A stretch of 12,733 bases of DNA, from NCBI GenBank assembly GCA_045630265.1, contig JAZQSV010000028.1, positions 1-12,733 on the forward strand. Reading direction: 5' to 3'. Source of the stretch: UMGS1279 sp045630265. Lineage in GTDB: Bacteria; Bacillota; Clostridia; Oscillospirales; Acutalibacteraceae. A program made the position numbers and the translations under genes. Each line of letters opens with the position of its first letter. Within the stretch, counting starts at the first letter, position 1. Below are positions 1 through 8,152 of the stretch, one piece after another. Under the pieces are notes generated by a model, which was given only the letters and a program-made list of their open reading frames with translations, made no database searches and was not told where the DNA came from.

Positions 1-32
1 TAGAAAAAATACTAATTTTAATATAAAACTAA

Positions 33-60
33 TTGACAATATTCGAAAAAGTAGTACAAT
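33..60 (+). promoter_or_regulatory. Candidate distal sigma-A-type promoter of the dehydrogenase operon
   Basis: A perfect -35 box TTGACA (33-38) and a -10 box TACAAT (55-60) are separated by 16 bases, in very AT-rich DNA. Transcription would start near position 67, giving a leader of about 180 bases before the E2 start codon. The twin TGGTAACCA sites at 109-139 would lie inside this leader. The call rests on box match and spacing only. Confidence 0.6.
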
Positions 61-106
61 AGAATTGTGCACTATAAATAGGTGAAATATAACGTTAAAC
101 AAACAT

Positions 107-141
107 TATGGTAACCAAATAGTAATATTTTGGTAACCATA
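107..141. promoter_or_regulatory. Twin TGGTAACCA operator-like sites
   Basis: Two identical 9-base words TGGTAACCA occur at 109-117 and 131-139. Each is a palindrome around one central base (TGGT-A-ACCA). Their centres are exactly 22 bases apart, about two DNA turns, so a regulator could bind both on the same face. The flanks extend the pair into a larger inverted repeat (107-119 against 129-141) with one central mismatch. The second copy overlaps the weak -35 of the proximal promoter candidate, and both lie downstream of the distal promoter. The TGGT/ACCA half-sites resemble those of GntR-family sites such as the PdhR box, but that box has three bases between half-sites rather than one, so no regulator is named. 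Confidence 0.55.
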
Positions 142-156
142 TAGAAAGTTTATAAT
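128..156 (+). promoter_or_regulatory. Candidate proximal promoter of the dehydrogenase operon
   Basis: A perfect -10 box TATAAT lies at 151-156. At 17 bases upstream the only -35 candidate is TTTTGG (128-133), which is weak and overlaps the second TGGTAACCA site. A weak -35 under an operator-like word fits a regulated promoter, either repressed or activator-dependent. This is inferred from position alone. Confidence 0.4.
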
Positions 157-244
157 AATCGTGCGCAGTTTGTTTATTTTAGTATTATGAAATTTTATGG
201 GTGGAGGTATTAAACCGCCCGCAAATTTTTAAGGAGGGTTCATT

Positions 245-1489
245 TTGGCAAACGCAGTAATTATGCCAAAGGCCGGAATTACGGTTGAAAGCTGTATTAT
301 CGGCAATTGGGAGAAAAAGGTTGGCGACGAGGTAAAGGTGGGAGATATCCTCTTTACATATGAAACCGACAAAGCAAGTTTTGAATGTGAATCTACCGAG
401 GAGGGAACCTTGCTTGAGATTTTTTACGGCGATGGCGACGAGGTTCCTTGCCTTGTAAATGTATGCGCCATAGGAAACGTAGGGGATGACTGTTCCGCTC
501 TTCGCCCCGAAGGCGCGGCTGACAATACCGCTCCCGCTACCGAAGAGGTAAAAGCAGCTGCTCCCGCAGAAGTGGTTAAGGCAGAGGTTACTGCCACAGT
601 AGAAACTACCGCAGTAGCAGGCGAAAAATCCGCCATTTCCCCAAGGGCTAAAAAACTTGCCGAGAGAGCAGGGGTTGATGCGGCACTTGCAACTCCCACA
701 GGTCCTAACGGCAGAATTATTGAGAGGGACGTTAGAACCTTAATGGAAAATCCTGCTGTCGCTACTGCTACAACCACAGTAAGCACAGTTTCTGCGGAAG
801 AATATAAGGACGTTAAGTTTAGCGGTATTCGTAAAGCAATCAGCAAAACCATGCACGCTTCACTTTCTACCATGGCTCAGCTTACCCACAATAGCACCTT
901 TGATGCAAGTGTTATTCTTTCGCTCAGAAAACAACTTAAAAATATGGGTGGCGAGTATGCTGGTGTAACTTTGGGCGACATTGTGCTTTTTGCAGTATCC
1001 CGTACACTACTTAAATTCCCCGACCTTAATGCACATATGCTTGATGACAGCAGTATTCGTCTTTTTAGTCACGTAAATCTGGGCGTTGCGGTTGATACCC
1101 CAAGAGGACTTATGGTTCCTACCATCTTCCACGCCGATGAAAAGAGTCTTTTAGAAATTTCCAAAGAGGTTAAAGCGCTTGCGGCCGAGTGCCGTGAGGG
1201 TAATATAAGCCCAGATAAATTGCAAGGCGGCTCCTTTACAGTTTCTAATTTGGGAAGTCTTGGTATTGAAACCTTTACACCTGTTATCAATCCTCCCCAA
1301 ACAGGTATTTTGGGTGTTTGTAAGGCGGTTGACCGAGTAAGAAAGGGCGACGCAGGTATTGAAATTTATCCCGCTATGGGACTTAGCCTTACCTACGACC
1401 ACCGTGCTATTGACGGTAGTCCTGCATCCCGTTTCCTTAAAGAGCTTGGTGAAACTTTAGAAAATTTCACCGCTTTGTTAGTTAAATAG
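245..1489 (+). CDS. Dihydrolipoamide acyltransferase, E2 of a 2-oxoacid/acetoin dehydrogenase complex
   Basis: This is the cytoplasmic E2 core, which accepts the acyl group from E1 on a lipoyl arm and passes it to CoA. Residues 1-77 form one lipoyl domain with the lipoylation motif ETDKAS (Lys43). An Ala/Pro/Val/Thr-rich linker follows. A peripheral-subunit-binding domain at about 130-167 starts ISPRAKKLAE. The catalytic domain (about 185-414) ends with DHRAIDG, giving His386 and Asp390 as catalytic residues. At 414 residues it has the usual length of a one-lipoyl E2. The start is TTG, chosen because AAGGAGGG sits just upstream and the lipoyl domain begins immediately after it. The E3 gene follows after 12 bases. 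The motifs do not separate pyruvate, acetoin and branched-chain oxoacids as substrate, so no specific symbol is given. Confidence 0.93.
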   Translation: MANAVIMPKAGITVESCIIGNWEKKVGDEVKVGDILFTYETDKASFECESTEEGTLLEIFYGDGDEVPCLVNVCAIGNVGDDCSALRPEGAADNTAPATEEVKAAAPAEVVKAEVTATVETTAVAGEKSAISPRAKKLAERAGVDAALATPTGPNGRIIERDVRTLMENPAVATATTTVSTVSAEEYKDVKFSGIRKAISKTMHASLSTMAQLTHNSTFDASVILSLRKQLKNMGGEYAGVTLGDIVLFAVSRTLLKFPDLNAHMLDDSSIRLFSHVNLGVAVDTPRGLMVPTIFHADEKSLLEISKEVKALAAECREGNISPDKLQGGSFTVSNLGSLGIETFTPVINPPQTGILGVCKAVDRVRKGDAGIEIYPAMGLSLTYDHRAIDGSPASRFLKELGETLENFTALLVK

Positions 1490-1501
1490 GAGGATATAAA
1501 A

Positions 1502-2869
1502 ATGGAACTTTTTGACCTACTTGTTTTGGGCGGTGGCCCCGGCGGTTATCTTTGCGCCGAGCGTGCAGCTGGGAACGGAATGAAGGCCGCTGTTTTTGAA
1601 AAAAAGGCACTCGGCGGCACCTGTTTAAACGAGGGATGTATCCCAACAAAAACACTCCTTAATTCTTCTAAAATGTATCGCCACGCTAAGGAGAGCGAGG
1701 CATTTGGTGTTACGGCCGAGAATGTTAAATACGATCACGCCAAGGTAATTGAACGTAAAGATTCGGTTGTTAAAACCTTAGTTGCGGGCGTTGGCGCTAC
1801 AATGAAAGCAAACAAGGTTACCGTGATTAGCGAAACCGCAAAAATAGTTGGCAAATCCGCAAACGGCTTTGTAGTTGAGGCGGCAGGAGAGAAATACGAG
1901 GGTAGAAAGCTTGTAATTGCTACCGGCTCTGAAACGGTTGTTCCTCCGGTACCCGGCCTTAAAGAGGGATTAGCTAGCGGATTTGTGGTTACCAACCGTG
2001 AGGTTTTAGATGAAAAAACCTTGCCTGAGAGCATTGTTGTTATTGGCGGCGGTGTAATCGGTTTAGAGATGGCCTATTACTTTGCAAGCGTTGGTACTAA
2101 GGTAACAGTTATTGAAATGATGCCTAAAATTGCAGGTGCTACTGACCCTGAAATTTGTAAGGTGCTTACCGATGCCTTTACAAAACGCGGTATGGAGTTT
2201 AAGCTTTCCTGCAAGGTTTTAGAGGTTAAGGAAAAAAGCGTTATTTATGAAGAAAACGGCGAGAAAAAGGAGCTTGCTTGCGACAAGGTTTTGCTTTCAG
2301 CGGGAAGACGCCCCTCCACCGCCGATATTGGTCTCGAAACACTTCAAATTGAAATGGATAGGGCGGCAATTAAAACCGACCGCTTCCTTTGCACCAATGT
2401 TTCGGGCGTTTATGCAATAGGCGACTGTAACGGTAAGCTTATGCTTGCACATACCGCCTATAGAGAGGCAGAGGTTGCTGTTAATCACATGCTTGGCAAG
2501 AAGGATGAGATGCGTTATGACGTAATTCCTTCGGTTATCTACACCGACCCTGAGGTTGCGAGTGTGGGCCTTAGTAAAGAGGCGGCCGAGGAAAAGGGCA
2601 TGAAGGTAAAGGAAATAAAGCTTCCTATGTCTTATGCAGGCCGTTACCTTGCCGAAACAAACGGTGGAAAGGGCTTTATCAAGATAGTTGTTGATACTGA
2701 CAGAAACCGCTTGGTAGGTTGCCATATGGTTGGCTCATACGCTTCGGAAATAATTATGACCGCCACAATGATGGTTGATACCGAGCTTACACCTACAAGA
2801 CTTCAAAAGCTTGTATTCCCGCACCCAACCGTTGCGGAAATAATCCGTGAAGCAATATTCCACATTTAA
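1502..2869 (+). CDS. lpdA: Dihydrolipoamide dehydrogenase (E3)
   Basis: This FAD-dependent disulfide oxidoreductase reoxidises the dihydrolipoyl arm of E2 and passes electrons to NAD+. The N-terminal FAD-binding motif is GGGPGG (10-15). The redox disulfide is Cys41 and Cys46 within GGTCLNEGCIPTK. The NAD-binding glycine motif VIGGGVIGLE lies at about 180-189, and the second FAD motif AIGDCNG at 305-311. The C-terminal interface domain carries the active-site His441 and Glu446 in HPTVAE. At 455 residues it is a standard-length E3 with no extra lipoyl domain. AGGAGG overlaps the E2 stop codon and precedes the ATG at normal spacing, so the two genes are probably translated together. The identity of the family is secure. 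Assignment to this complex rests on its position between E2 and E1. Confidence 0.95.
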   Translation: MELFDLLVLGGGPGGYLCAERAAGNGMKAAVFEKKALGGTCLNEGCIPTKTLLNSSKMYRHAKESEAFGVTAENVKYDHAKVIERKDSVVKTLVAGVGATMKANKVTVISETAKIVGKSANGFVVEAAGEKYEGRKLVIATGSETVVPPVPGLKEGLASGFVVTNREVLDEKTLPESIVVIGGGVIGLEMAYYFASVGTKVTVIEMMPKIAGATDPEICKVLTDAFTKRGMEFKLSCKVLEVKEKSVIYEENGEKKELACDKVLLSAGRRPSTADIGLETLQIEMDRAAIKTDRFLCTNVSGVYAIGDCNGKLMLAHTAYREAEVAVNHMLGKKDEMRYDVIPSVIYTDPEVASVGLSKEAAEEKGMKVKEIKLPMSYAGRYLAETNGGKGFIKIVVDTDRNRLVGCHMVGSYASEIIMTATMMVDTELTPTRLQKLVFPHPTVAEIIREAIFHI

Positions 2870-2904
2870 GAGATTTTAGAGATTTAACGTAGGAGGAAAA
2901 TAAA

Positions 2905-5370
2905 ATGCCTAAAAGTTTGTATGTTGACCCTATTGAAACCAGAAAAGCGGGGAAAATAACATTTGACGAAATCCCTGTTAACGTGTATAATAAATCTATT
3001 AAGGATGAGCGCAAGAAGTATGGCGATGACGCGCTGGTTGGTATTTACCACGATATTACTGTACTTCGTGAGTTTGAGTCTATGCTCAATCTTATTAAAA
3101 CACAGGGTATGTATAACGGAATTGAAACTACATATCCCGGCCCTGCCCACCTGTCCATTGGTCAGGAGGCCGCTTGCGTAGGTCAGGCATATCTTTTGGA
3201 CCAGAACGACTTTACCTTTGGCTCTCACAGAAGCCACTCCGAAATTTTGGCAAAGGCACTTTCCTGCATCAATAAAATGAGCGAGCAGGACCTTATGACC
3301 ATTATGGAAAACTTCCTTGGTGGTTCGGCTCTTCGCGCTACAGAAAAGCTAGGCCCTGTGGACGACGTAAAAGAGCTTGCAACACGCTTTATCCTTTACG
3401 GAACACTTTCTGAAATCTTTGCTCGTGATACCGGCTTCCATAAGGGTATGGGCGGCTCAATGCACGCTTTCTTCTTACCCTTTGGTATTTATCCCAACAA
3501 TGCTATCGTTGGTGGCTCTGCCGCTATTGCCACGGGTGCTGCACTCTTTAAAAAGGTTAACGATAAGCAGGGTATTGTTGTTTGCAACTCGGGTGACGGT
3601 TCTATGGCACGCGGTCCCGTTTGGGAGGCAATGAACTTCGCGGCAATGGACCAGTATCGTACCCTTTGGGAGAGTCATAACGGCGGTATGCCCATTCTTT
3701 ATAACGTATTTAATAACTCCTACGGTATGGGTGGCCAGACCAGGGGAGAAACAATGGGTTACGATATGCTTGCACGTATCGGCTCTGGTGTAAGTCCTAC
3801 TCAGTTCCACGCCGAAAGAATTGACGGCTTTAATCCTCTTGCCGTTATTGACGCTATGGAGCGTAAGCTTGAAATTCTTCGCAAGGGTGAAGGTCCGGTA
3901 CTTCTGGATACTATTACATATCGCTTCTCCGGTCACTCTACCTCCGACCAGAACGCATACCGCTCTAAGGAAGAGATGGAAGCTTGGAAGGAAATGGACC
4001 CCATTGTCACATATCGCAAATCGCTTGTTGATGCAGGTGTTACCACCGACGATAAGATGGAGGAAATCCTTGCAAAGACTGCCGAGCGTATGACTATGAT
4101 TTGCAAGGCGGCTTCTGATACAACCATTAGCCCCTACGTTGACTTTAAGGCCGACCCCGCAGTTGTAGAGCGCCTTATGTTCTCCAACCAAAAGGTTGAA
4201 AAGTTTGATGACCGTGAGCCCGAGGTTAATATGCCTAAGGAAGAGGTTCCTGCATATAAAAAGCTTAAAGAGAAAGAGCGCTCACCAATTGTTGATGGCA
4301 AGCCTGTTTCCAAGATGAAGCTCTTTAACTTAAGAGATGCTATTTCCGAGGTTATTTTTGACCGTTTCTATGAAGATCCCACCCTTATCACCTACGGTGA
4401 GGACGTTCGCTATTGGGGTGGCGCATTCGCAATATACCGTGGTATGATGGATGCTTTCCCGCACTGCCGTTTGTTTGATGCACCTATTGCTGAGGCGGCT
4501 ATTGTTGGCTCTGCAGTTGGTTACGCTTTGTCGGGCGGCCGCGCTTTAATTGAGCTTATGTATGCCGACTTTATCGGTTGCGCAGGCGACGAAATATTCA
4601 ACCAAATGTCCAAATGGCAGGCAATGTCTGCAGGTATTTTAAAGATGCCTGTTGTACTTCGCGTGTCGGTTGGTTCTAAATACGGCGCACAGCACTCTCA
4701 GGACTGGACTGCTCTTTGTGCACATATTCCCGGTCTTAAGGTTTGCTTCCCTGCAACACCTTGGGAAGCAAAGGGTCTTATGGAAACTGCCCTTAAGGGT
4801 ACCGACCCCGTTGTATTCTTTGAAAGCCAGAGAATTTACGATATTGGTGAGCAGTTCCACGAGGGTGGCGTACCTGCTGAGCGTTATGAAATTGAGTTTG
4901 GCGACGTTAACAAGGTTCGTGACGGTAAGGACGTAACCATTCTTACCATTGGCGCTGCGCTTTATAGAGCTATGGATGCCGCAAAGACACTTAGTGAGAA
5001 ATACGGTATGGAGGCAGACGTTATTAACATTCACTCCTTAGTACCCCTTGATTATACTAAGATTGCCGAGTCGGTTAAGAAGACAGGCAGGGTTGTGCTT
5101 GTATCTGACGCTTGCGCTCGCGGTTCATTCCTTAACGATGTTGCTAAGAATATTACCGAGCTTTGCTTCGATGATTTAGATGCACCGCCGGTTGTCGTTG
5201 GCGCACGCAACTGGATTACACCTCCCTTTGAGTTTGATGAGTTCTTCTTCCCGCAGGCAGGCTGGATTTTGGATGCTATTCACGAAAAGCTTGTACCCCT
5301 TCCGGGTCATACTGTAGAAAACGGTTGCACCGAGGCAGAAAGCTACAGACGCGCAAAGCAGGGTGTATAA
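2905..5370 (+). CDS. Fused alpha/beta E1, thiamine-diphosphate-dependent 2-oxoacid dehydrogenase
   Basis: E1 decarboxylates the substrate on thiamine diphosphate and acylates the E2 lipoyl arm. One 821-residue chain holds both halves. Residues about 45-400 are alpha-like, with GMGGSMH at 181-187, the cofactor motif starting GDGS (230) and ending NN (270-271), and a loop GHSTSDQNAYRS (343-354) as in other E1 alpha chains. A charged Lys/Glu/Pro-rich linker spans about 425-470. Residues 471-821 are beta-like, with the GED motif (Glu499) and GAQHSQD (His597). Most relatives encode alpha and beta as two genes. The spacing between GDG and NN is 37 residues, about ten more than usual, through an insert around YRTLWESHNGG. 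AGGAGG precedes the ATG. The gene order E2-E3-E1 is also unusual. Pyruvate, acetoin and branched-chain oxoacids all remain possible substrates. Confidence 0.93.
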   Translation: MPKSLYVDPIETRKAGKITFDEIPVNVYNKSIKDERKKYGDDALVGIYHDITVLREFESMLNLIKTQGMYNGIETTYPGPAHLSIGQEAACVGQAYLLDQNDFTFGSHRSHSEILAKALSCINKMSEQDLMTIMENFLGGSALRATEKLGPVDDVKELATRFILYGTLSEIFARDTGFHKGMGGSMHAFFLPFGIYPNNAIVGGSAAIATGAALFKKVNDKQGIVVCNSGDGSMARGPVWEAMNFAAMDQYRTLWESHNGGMPILYNVFNNSYGMGGQTRGETMGYDMLARIGSGVSPTQFHAERIDGFNPLAVIDAMERKLEILRKGEGPVLLDTITYRFSGHSTSDQNAYRSKEEMEAWKEMDPIVTYRKSLVDAGVTTDDKMEEILAKTAERMTMICKAASDTTISPYVDFKADPAVVERLMFSNQKVEKFDDREPEVNMPKEEVPAYKKLKEKERSPIVDGKPVSKMKLFNLRDAISEVIFDRFYEDPTLITYGEDVRYWGGAFAIYRGMMDAFPHCRLFDAPIAEAAIVGSAVGYALSGGRALIELMYADFIGCAGDEIFNQMSKWQAMSAGILKMPVVLRVSVGSKYGAQHSQDWTALCAHIPGLKVCFPATPWEAKGLMETALKGTDPVVFFESQRIYDIGEQFHEGGVPAERYEIEFGDVNKVRDGKDVTILTIGAALYRAMDAAKTLSEKYGMEADVINIHSLVPLDYTKIAESVKKTGRVVLVSDACARGSFLNDVAKNITELCFDDLDAPPVVVGARNWITPPFEFDEFFFPQAGWILDAIHEKLVPLPGHTVENGCTEAESYRRAKQGV

Positions 5371-5375
5371 TTTAA

Positions 5376-5999
5376 GTGGAAATTAAAAGGACCGCAAATG
5401 CCGGCGTGCTTTTAGGGCTAGACGCTGTGTCTATACTGCTTGACGGCATTTGCGGAGAAATAAAACCATACATTAAAACGCCCGATGCTATAGCGGAGGA
5501 ACTTTATAATAATCTTCCCAATATAGTTGCTTTCACCCACACCCATACCGACCATTTTGATAAGGGGTTTTGCTCCTTTTTTGAAGAAGAAACGGGACAA
5601 AAAGCCGTTTGGCCGAGAGGGGATAGGGTTAAAAGTTTTGGCGGGGTTACCGTTTCGTCGGTGCCAAGCCGCCATATAGGTAGGTTTGAAATTAGTCATT
5701 TTAGTTTTATAATAACGGGTAGCAAAACCGCATGGTTTATGGGGGACGCTTCTCCTGTTATTCTTAAAAGTATGAATGACTTTCAAAGGCCCGATATATT
5801 GTTTGTGCCCTTTAGCTATTTTAGTACTGAGTCGGCAGTTCGGCTTACTAAAAATGTAGGGGCTAAACACATAGTGCTTCTTCATATGCCCAAAAGGGAG
5901 AATGAAGGAGTTGCTATTTGGCAAACGGTAGAGGGATTTATTAAAAATGAGCCAAATGTTATTGTACTAGATATCGGCGAAACGCTCATTTTAGATTAG
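5376..5999 (+). CDS. Small metallo-beta-lactamase-fold hydrolase, substrate unknown
   Basis: This is a 207-residue cytoplasmic protein with no signal peptide. The zinc motif HTHTDH (55-60) is followed by FD. His100 in PSRH, Asp124 in MGDAS and His170 in LLHMP are plausible further ligands, so an intact binuclear metal site is likely. The short length and the N-terminal run TANAGVLLGLDAV resemble the compact, UlaG-like branch of the superfamily more than true beta-lactamases or glyoxalases. The start is GTG, only five bases after the E1 stop codon, with a weak ribosome site (AGCAGGG inside the end of E1), which suggests translational coupling. The position in the operon hints at a housekeeping hydrolysis linked to sugar or acyl metabolism, but nothing in the sequence identifies the substrate. 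Confidence 0.82.
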   Translation: MEIKRTANAGVLLGLDAVSILLDGICGEIKPYIKTPDAIAEELYNNLPNIVAFTHTHTDHFDKGFCSFFEEETGQKAVWPRGDRVKSFGGVTVSSVPSRHIGRFEISHFSFIITGSKTAWFMGDASPVILKSMNDFQRPDILFVPFSYFSTESAVRLTKNVGAKHIVLLHMPKRENEGVAIWQTVEGFIKNEPNVIVLDIGETLILD

Positions 6000-6022
6000 T
6001 TCATGTTAAAGGAGAAATCAAA

Positions 6023-6754
6023 GTGTTACATCCAAAAATTTATGTTGCAAAAACTAAGGAAGAAGTTGGCTCTCTTGCCGCTGATTTGTTCGAGGCGGAG
6101 ATTATGGCAAAACCCGCTTGTGTAATAGGTCTTGCTACCGGTTCTACACCCCTTCCGCTTTATAAAGAGCTTATTGCAAGGGAAAAGGCGGGCAGAATTG
6201 ATTTTAGTAAAGTGCGTTCTGCAAACCTTGATGAATATAAGGGTCTTGCCCCCACACATGAGCAAAGCTACCGTAAATTTATGCAGGATAATTTGCTAAG
6301 CCATATTTCCATTAAGCCCGAAAATACAATAGTTCCCCTAGGTCTTGCAGAGGACGTAGATGCTATGTGTAAGGCATATGAGGAAAAAATTGAGGAGTGG
6401 GGCGGTGTTGATTTACAGCTTCTTGGCATCGGTCACGACGGACACATTGGCTTTAACGAGCCCGATACCTATTTCCCCGCTATGACCCATGAAGTAAAGC
6501 TTACCGAAATGACTATTGACGCTAATAAGCGTTTCTTCTCTTCTGCCGATGAAGTTCCGAGAGCCGCATTTACAATGGGTATCGGCACAATTATGGCAGC
6601 TAAGAAAATCGTTATGGTAGTAACGGGCGCCGATAAAAAAGAAATCCTTAAAAAGACCTTCTGGGGTCCCGTTGACCCGCAGGTTCCTGCATCAATTCTC
6701 CAGTTCCATCCCGATGTAACACTTATTTGTGATGAGGATGCATATCCGTTTTAA
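6023..6754 (+). CDS. nagB: Glucosamine-6-phosphate deaminase
   Basis: NagB converts glucosamine-6-phosphate to fructose-6-phosphate and ammonia, the step that brings amino sugars into glycolysis. The phosphate-binding region reads GLATGSTP (36-43). The catalytic aspartate is Asp70 in ANLDEYKGL. The second catalytic cluster, GIGHDGHIGFNEP (135-147), supplies Asp139, His141 and Glu146, matching Asp141, His143 and Glu148 of the E. coli enzyme. At 243 residues it has the short form typical of Firmicutes, lacking the C-terminal extension of the allosteric E. coli protein. The start is GTG with AAAGGAG a few bases upstream. It follows the MBL-fold gene by 23 bases and is the last gene before a strong terminator, so it is probably cotranscribed with the dehydrogenase. 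No nagA or nagR lies in the window. Confidence 0.95.
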   Translation: MLHPKIYVAKTKEEVGSLAADLFEAEIMAKPACVIGLATGSTPLPLYKELIAREKAGRIDFSKVRSANLDEYKGLAPTHEQSYRKFMQDNLLSHISIKPENTIVPLGLAEDVDAMCKAYEEKIEEWGGVDLQLLGIGHDGHIGFNEPDTYFPAMTHEVKLTEMTIDANKRFFSSADEVPRAAFTMGIGTIMAAKKIVMVVTGADKKEILKKTFWGPVDPQVPASILQFHPDVTLICDEDAYPF

Positions 6755-6769
6755 CTAAAAAGGTATATA

Positions 6770-6800
6770 AAAAGCACCGAACTAACTATTCGGTGCTTTT
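6770..6800 (+). terminator. Rho-independent terminator after nagB, probably bidirectional
   Basis: A perfect 12-base-pair stem AAAAGCACCGAA / TTCGGTGCTTTT encloses a seven-base loop and is followed by GTTTTATTATTT. On the opposite strand the stem is followed by TTTTTATATA, so the same hairpin can also stop transcripts of the convergent transporter gene ending at 6826. Confidence 0.9.
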
Positions 6801-6825
6801 GTTTTATTATTTAGTTTTATATCTT

Positions 6826-8091
6826 TTATTTATCTCTTTTTTTAATAAGGTCGGCCATTGCAAAATTCATAGCTATTAAAACGATAGTCGCTATTATACA
6901 AACAAATATAAATGAAAGCTTGTAGCTATTTGTAACATCAAAAGGAATATTCAAAATGGGGGAGGCAAGAATAAAGCCCGCCGCACAAATTGATGTTAGA
7001 AGAGCTATGGTTTTATTGAAACTTATTTCTCCAAAAAGGGCAAGGGCTATTATGGGTAGCATTACAGTTTCCATAGTAACACCAAGCGAATTTAAAATTC
7101 CAAACAAAATAGCCAGCACTTTTCCTCCGGCGGTTGGCGTTATAATAAACAGTAAAAGCTTTGCAAAAAGCGAGCTTATAAGGCAGAAGTTAACGGTAAT
7201 TTTGATTCCGAACTTATCATAAAAAAAGCCCACTAAAATCTTAAATAAAGCCAGAGTTATGTTTGAAACTGCCGTAACGGTAGCGGCAAAGGAGGGGGCA
7301 AAGCCAATGTCAATAAAATGCGGTGTTGTAACTACGCCTATTTGCGACATTGTTATAAAGAAAACCGAAATAACGATAGCGTAAAAAGAGGGCATTTTAA
7401 TAAGTTGTTTATATTCAAAGCCCTTAAAAACGTTTTGAGTATTTTTAATATCTTTTCTATCTAAATCTTCTATTTTAGAAAGGGTCTTTTCTTTGTAAAA
7501 AATGGCGGTAATAATTAGTAAAAGTACAAGTAACAAGGTGGTTAAAAGGTAGGCATTTTTATAACCAAAAGCACCGCCGTTATAAATAATGGGTGTTGTA
7601 AGATATATAGCTACGGCTGAGCCCAAAGCGTTTGATGCAAAAATAACCCCCAAAACAGTGCCCTTATTTTTGGTAAACCACTTGTTTATAATAACACTTA
7701 TCATAGTGGTAGAGGTCCAACTAACGCCAAGACCAAGGAAAATGCCTGCGAGGTAAAAAAGAGGTAAAGAACCGGCAAAAGCGTATATTAAAGAGGAAAT
7801 AATGTAACAAGCAATACCTATAAGCAAAAGCTTTTTTGTACCAAGCTTTCGTACCAGTATATCAAAGAAAAGGGTAACAATAGTTACCGTTATGTACCTA
7901 AAACTGTCGTTTACTGTAAAGGCGCTGCGGGGGAAGCCGAAAGCTTTTGTTATGGGTTCTATATAAATGGTCTTCGCTGTTGAACAAAAACCAAGGCCTA
8001 TAAATAAAACAAGAAAGCATATTGCCGCCACAACCCATTTGTATGAACTTTTTCTAACTTTTAAATTGCCGTTTTCCAAGCATTTCACCAC
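6826..8091 (-). CDS. MFS transporter, 12 predicted helices
   Basis: This is an integral membrane secondary transporter of up to 421 residues. Hydrophobic segments lie at about 18-37, 66-81, 88-106, 110-135, 147-170, 180-199, 235-255, 266-288, 296-317, 322-345, 360-383 and 390-412. A Lys/Asp-rich central loop (200-233) separates the two six-helix halves. Motif-A-like turns occur after helix 2 (VRKLGTKK) and after helix 8 (YDKFGIK), as in the major facilitator superfamily. WF-TKNKGTVLG before helix 5 recalls the oxalate/formate and monocarboxylate antiporter branch, but that is only an impression. The start is uncertain: the longest frame opens with GTG-GTG and no ribosome site, whereas GGTGA lies five bases before an in-frame TTG at 8079. 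The gene is AT-rich, monocistronic and convergent with nagB. Its substrate is unknown. Confidence 0.88.
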   Translation of the reverse strand: MVKCLENGNLKVRKSSYKWVVAAICFLVLFIGLGFCSTAKTIYIEPITKAFGFPRSAFTVNDSFRYITVTIVTLFFDILVRKLGTKKLLLIGIACYIISSLIYAFAGSLPLFYLAGIFLGLGVSWTSTTMISVIINKWFTKNKGTVLGVIFASNALGSAVAIYLTTPIIYNGGAFGYKNAYLLTTLLLVLLLIITAIFYKEKTLSKIEDLDRKDIKNTQNVFKGFEYKQLIKMPSFYAIVISVFFITMSQIGVVTTPHFIDIGFAPSFAATVTAVSNITLALFKILVGFFYDKFGIKITVNFCLISSLFAKLLLFIITPTAGGKVLAILFGILNSLGVTMETVMLPIIALALFGEISFNKTIALLTSICAAGFILASPILNIPFDVTNSYKLSFIFVCIIATIVLIAMNFAMADLIKKRDK

Positions 8092-8152
8092 ACTTACGGT
8101 ATAACTGAATAATCTAATAATGAACAGGTAAAAACATCTAAAATCGAAAAAT

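Noticed and set aside
187..213. Eight-codon open frame (MKFYGWRY) in the leader of the dehydrogenase operon
   Set aside because: No ribosome site precedes the ATG and no attenuator pair of hairpins is visible, so a leader peptide cannot be supported.
199..220. Hairpin GGGTGG / CCGCCC in the leader just before the E2 ribosome site
   Set aside because: It has only six base pairs including one wobble, and no riboswitch core or run of T follows. It could affect translation a little, but it is not evidence of a riboswitch or terminator.
3475..4191. Long open frame of 238 codons on the minus strand opposite the fused E1 gene
   Set aside because: It lies wholly antisense to a coding region with clear E1 motifs, has no recognisable domain, is cysteine- and histidine-rich in the manner of an antisense frame, and has no ribosome site of its own. 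Similar antisense frames at 2297-2725, 5418-5924 and 11987-12427 were dropped for the same reason.
6826..8091. Horizontal transfer of the transporter gene because of its high AT content
   Set aside because: Membrane proteins rich in Phe, Ile and Leu are AT-rich anyway. No mobile element, repeat or tRNA flanks the gene.
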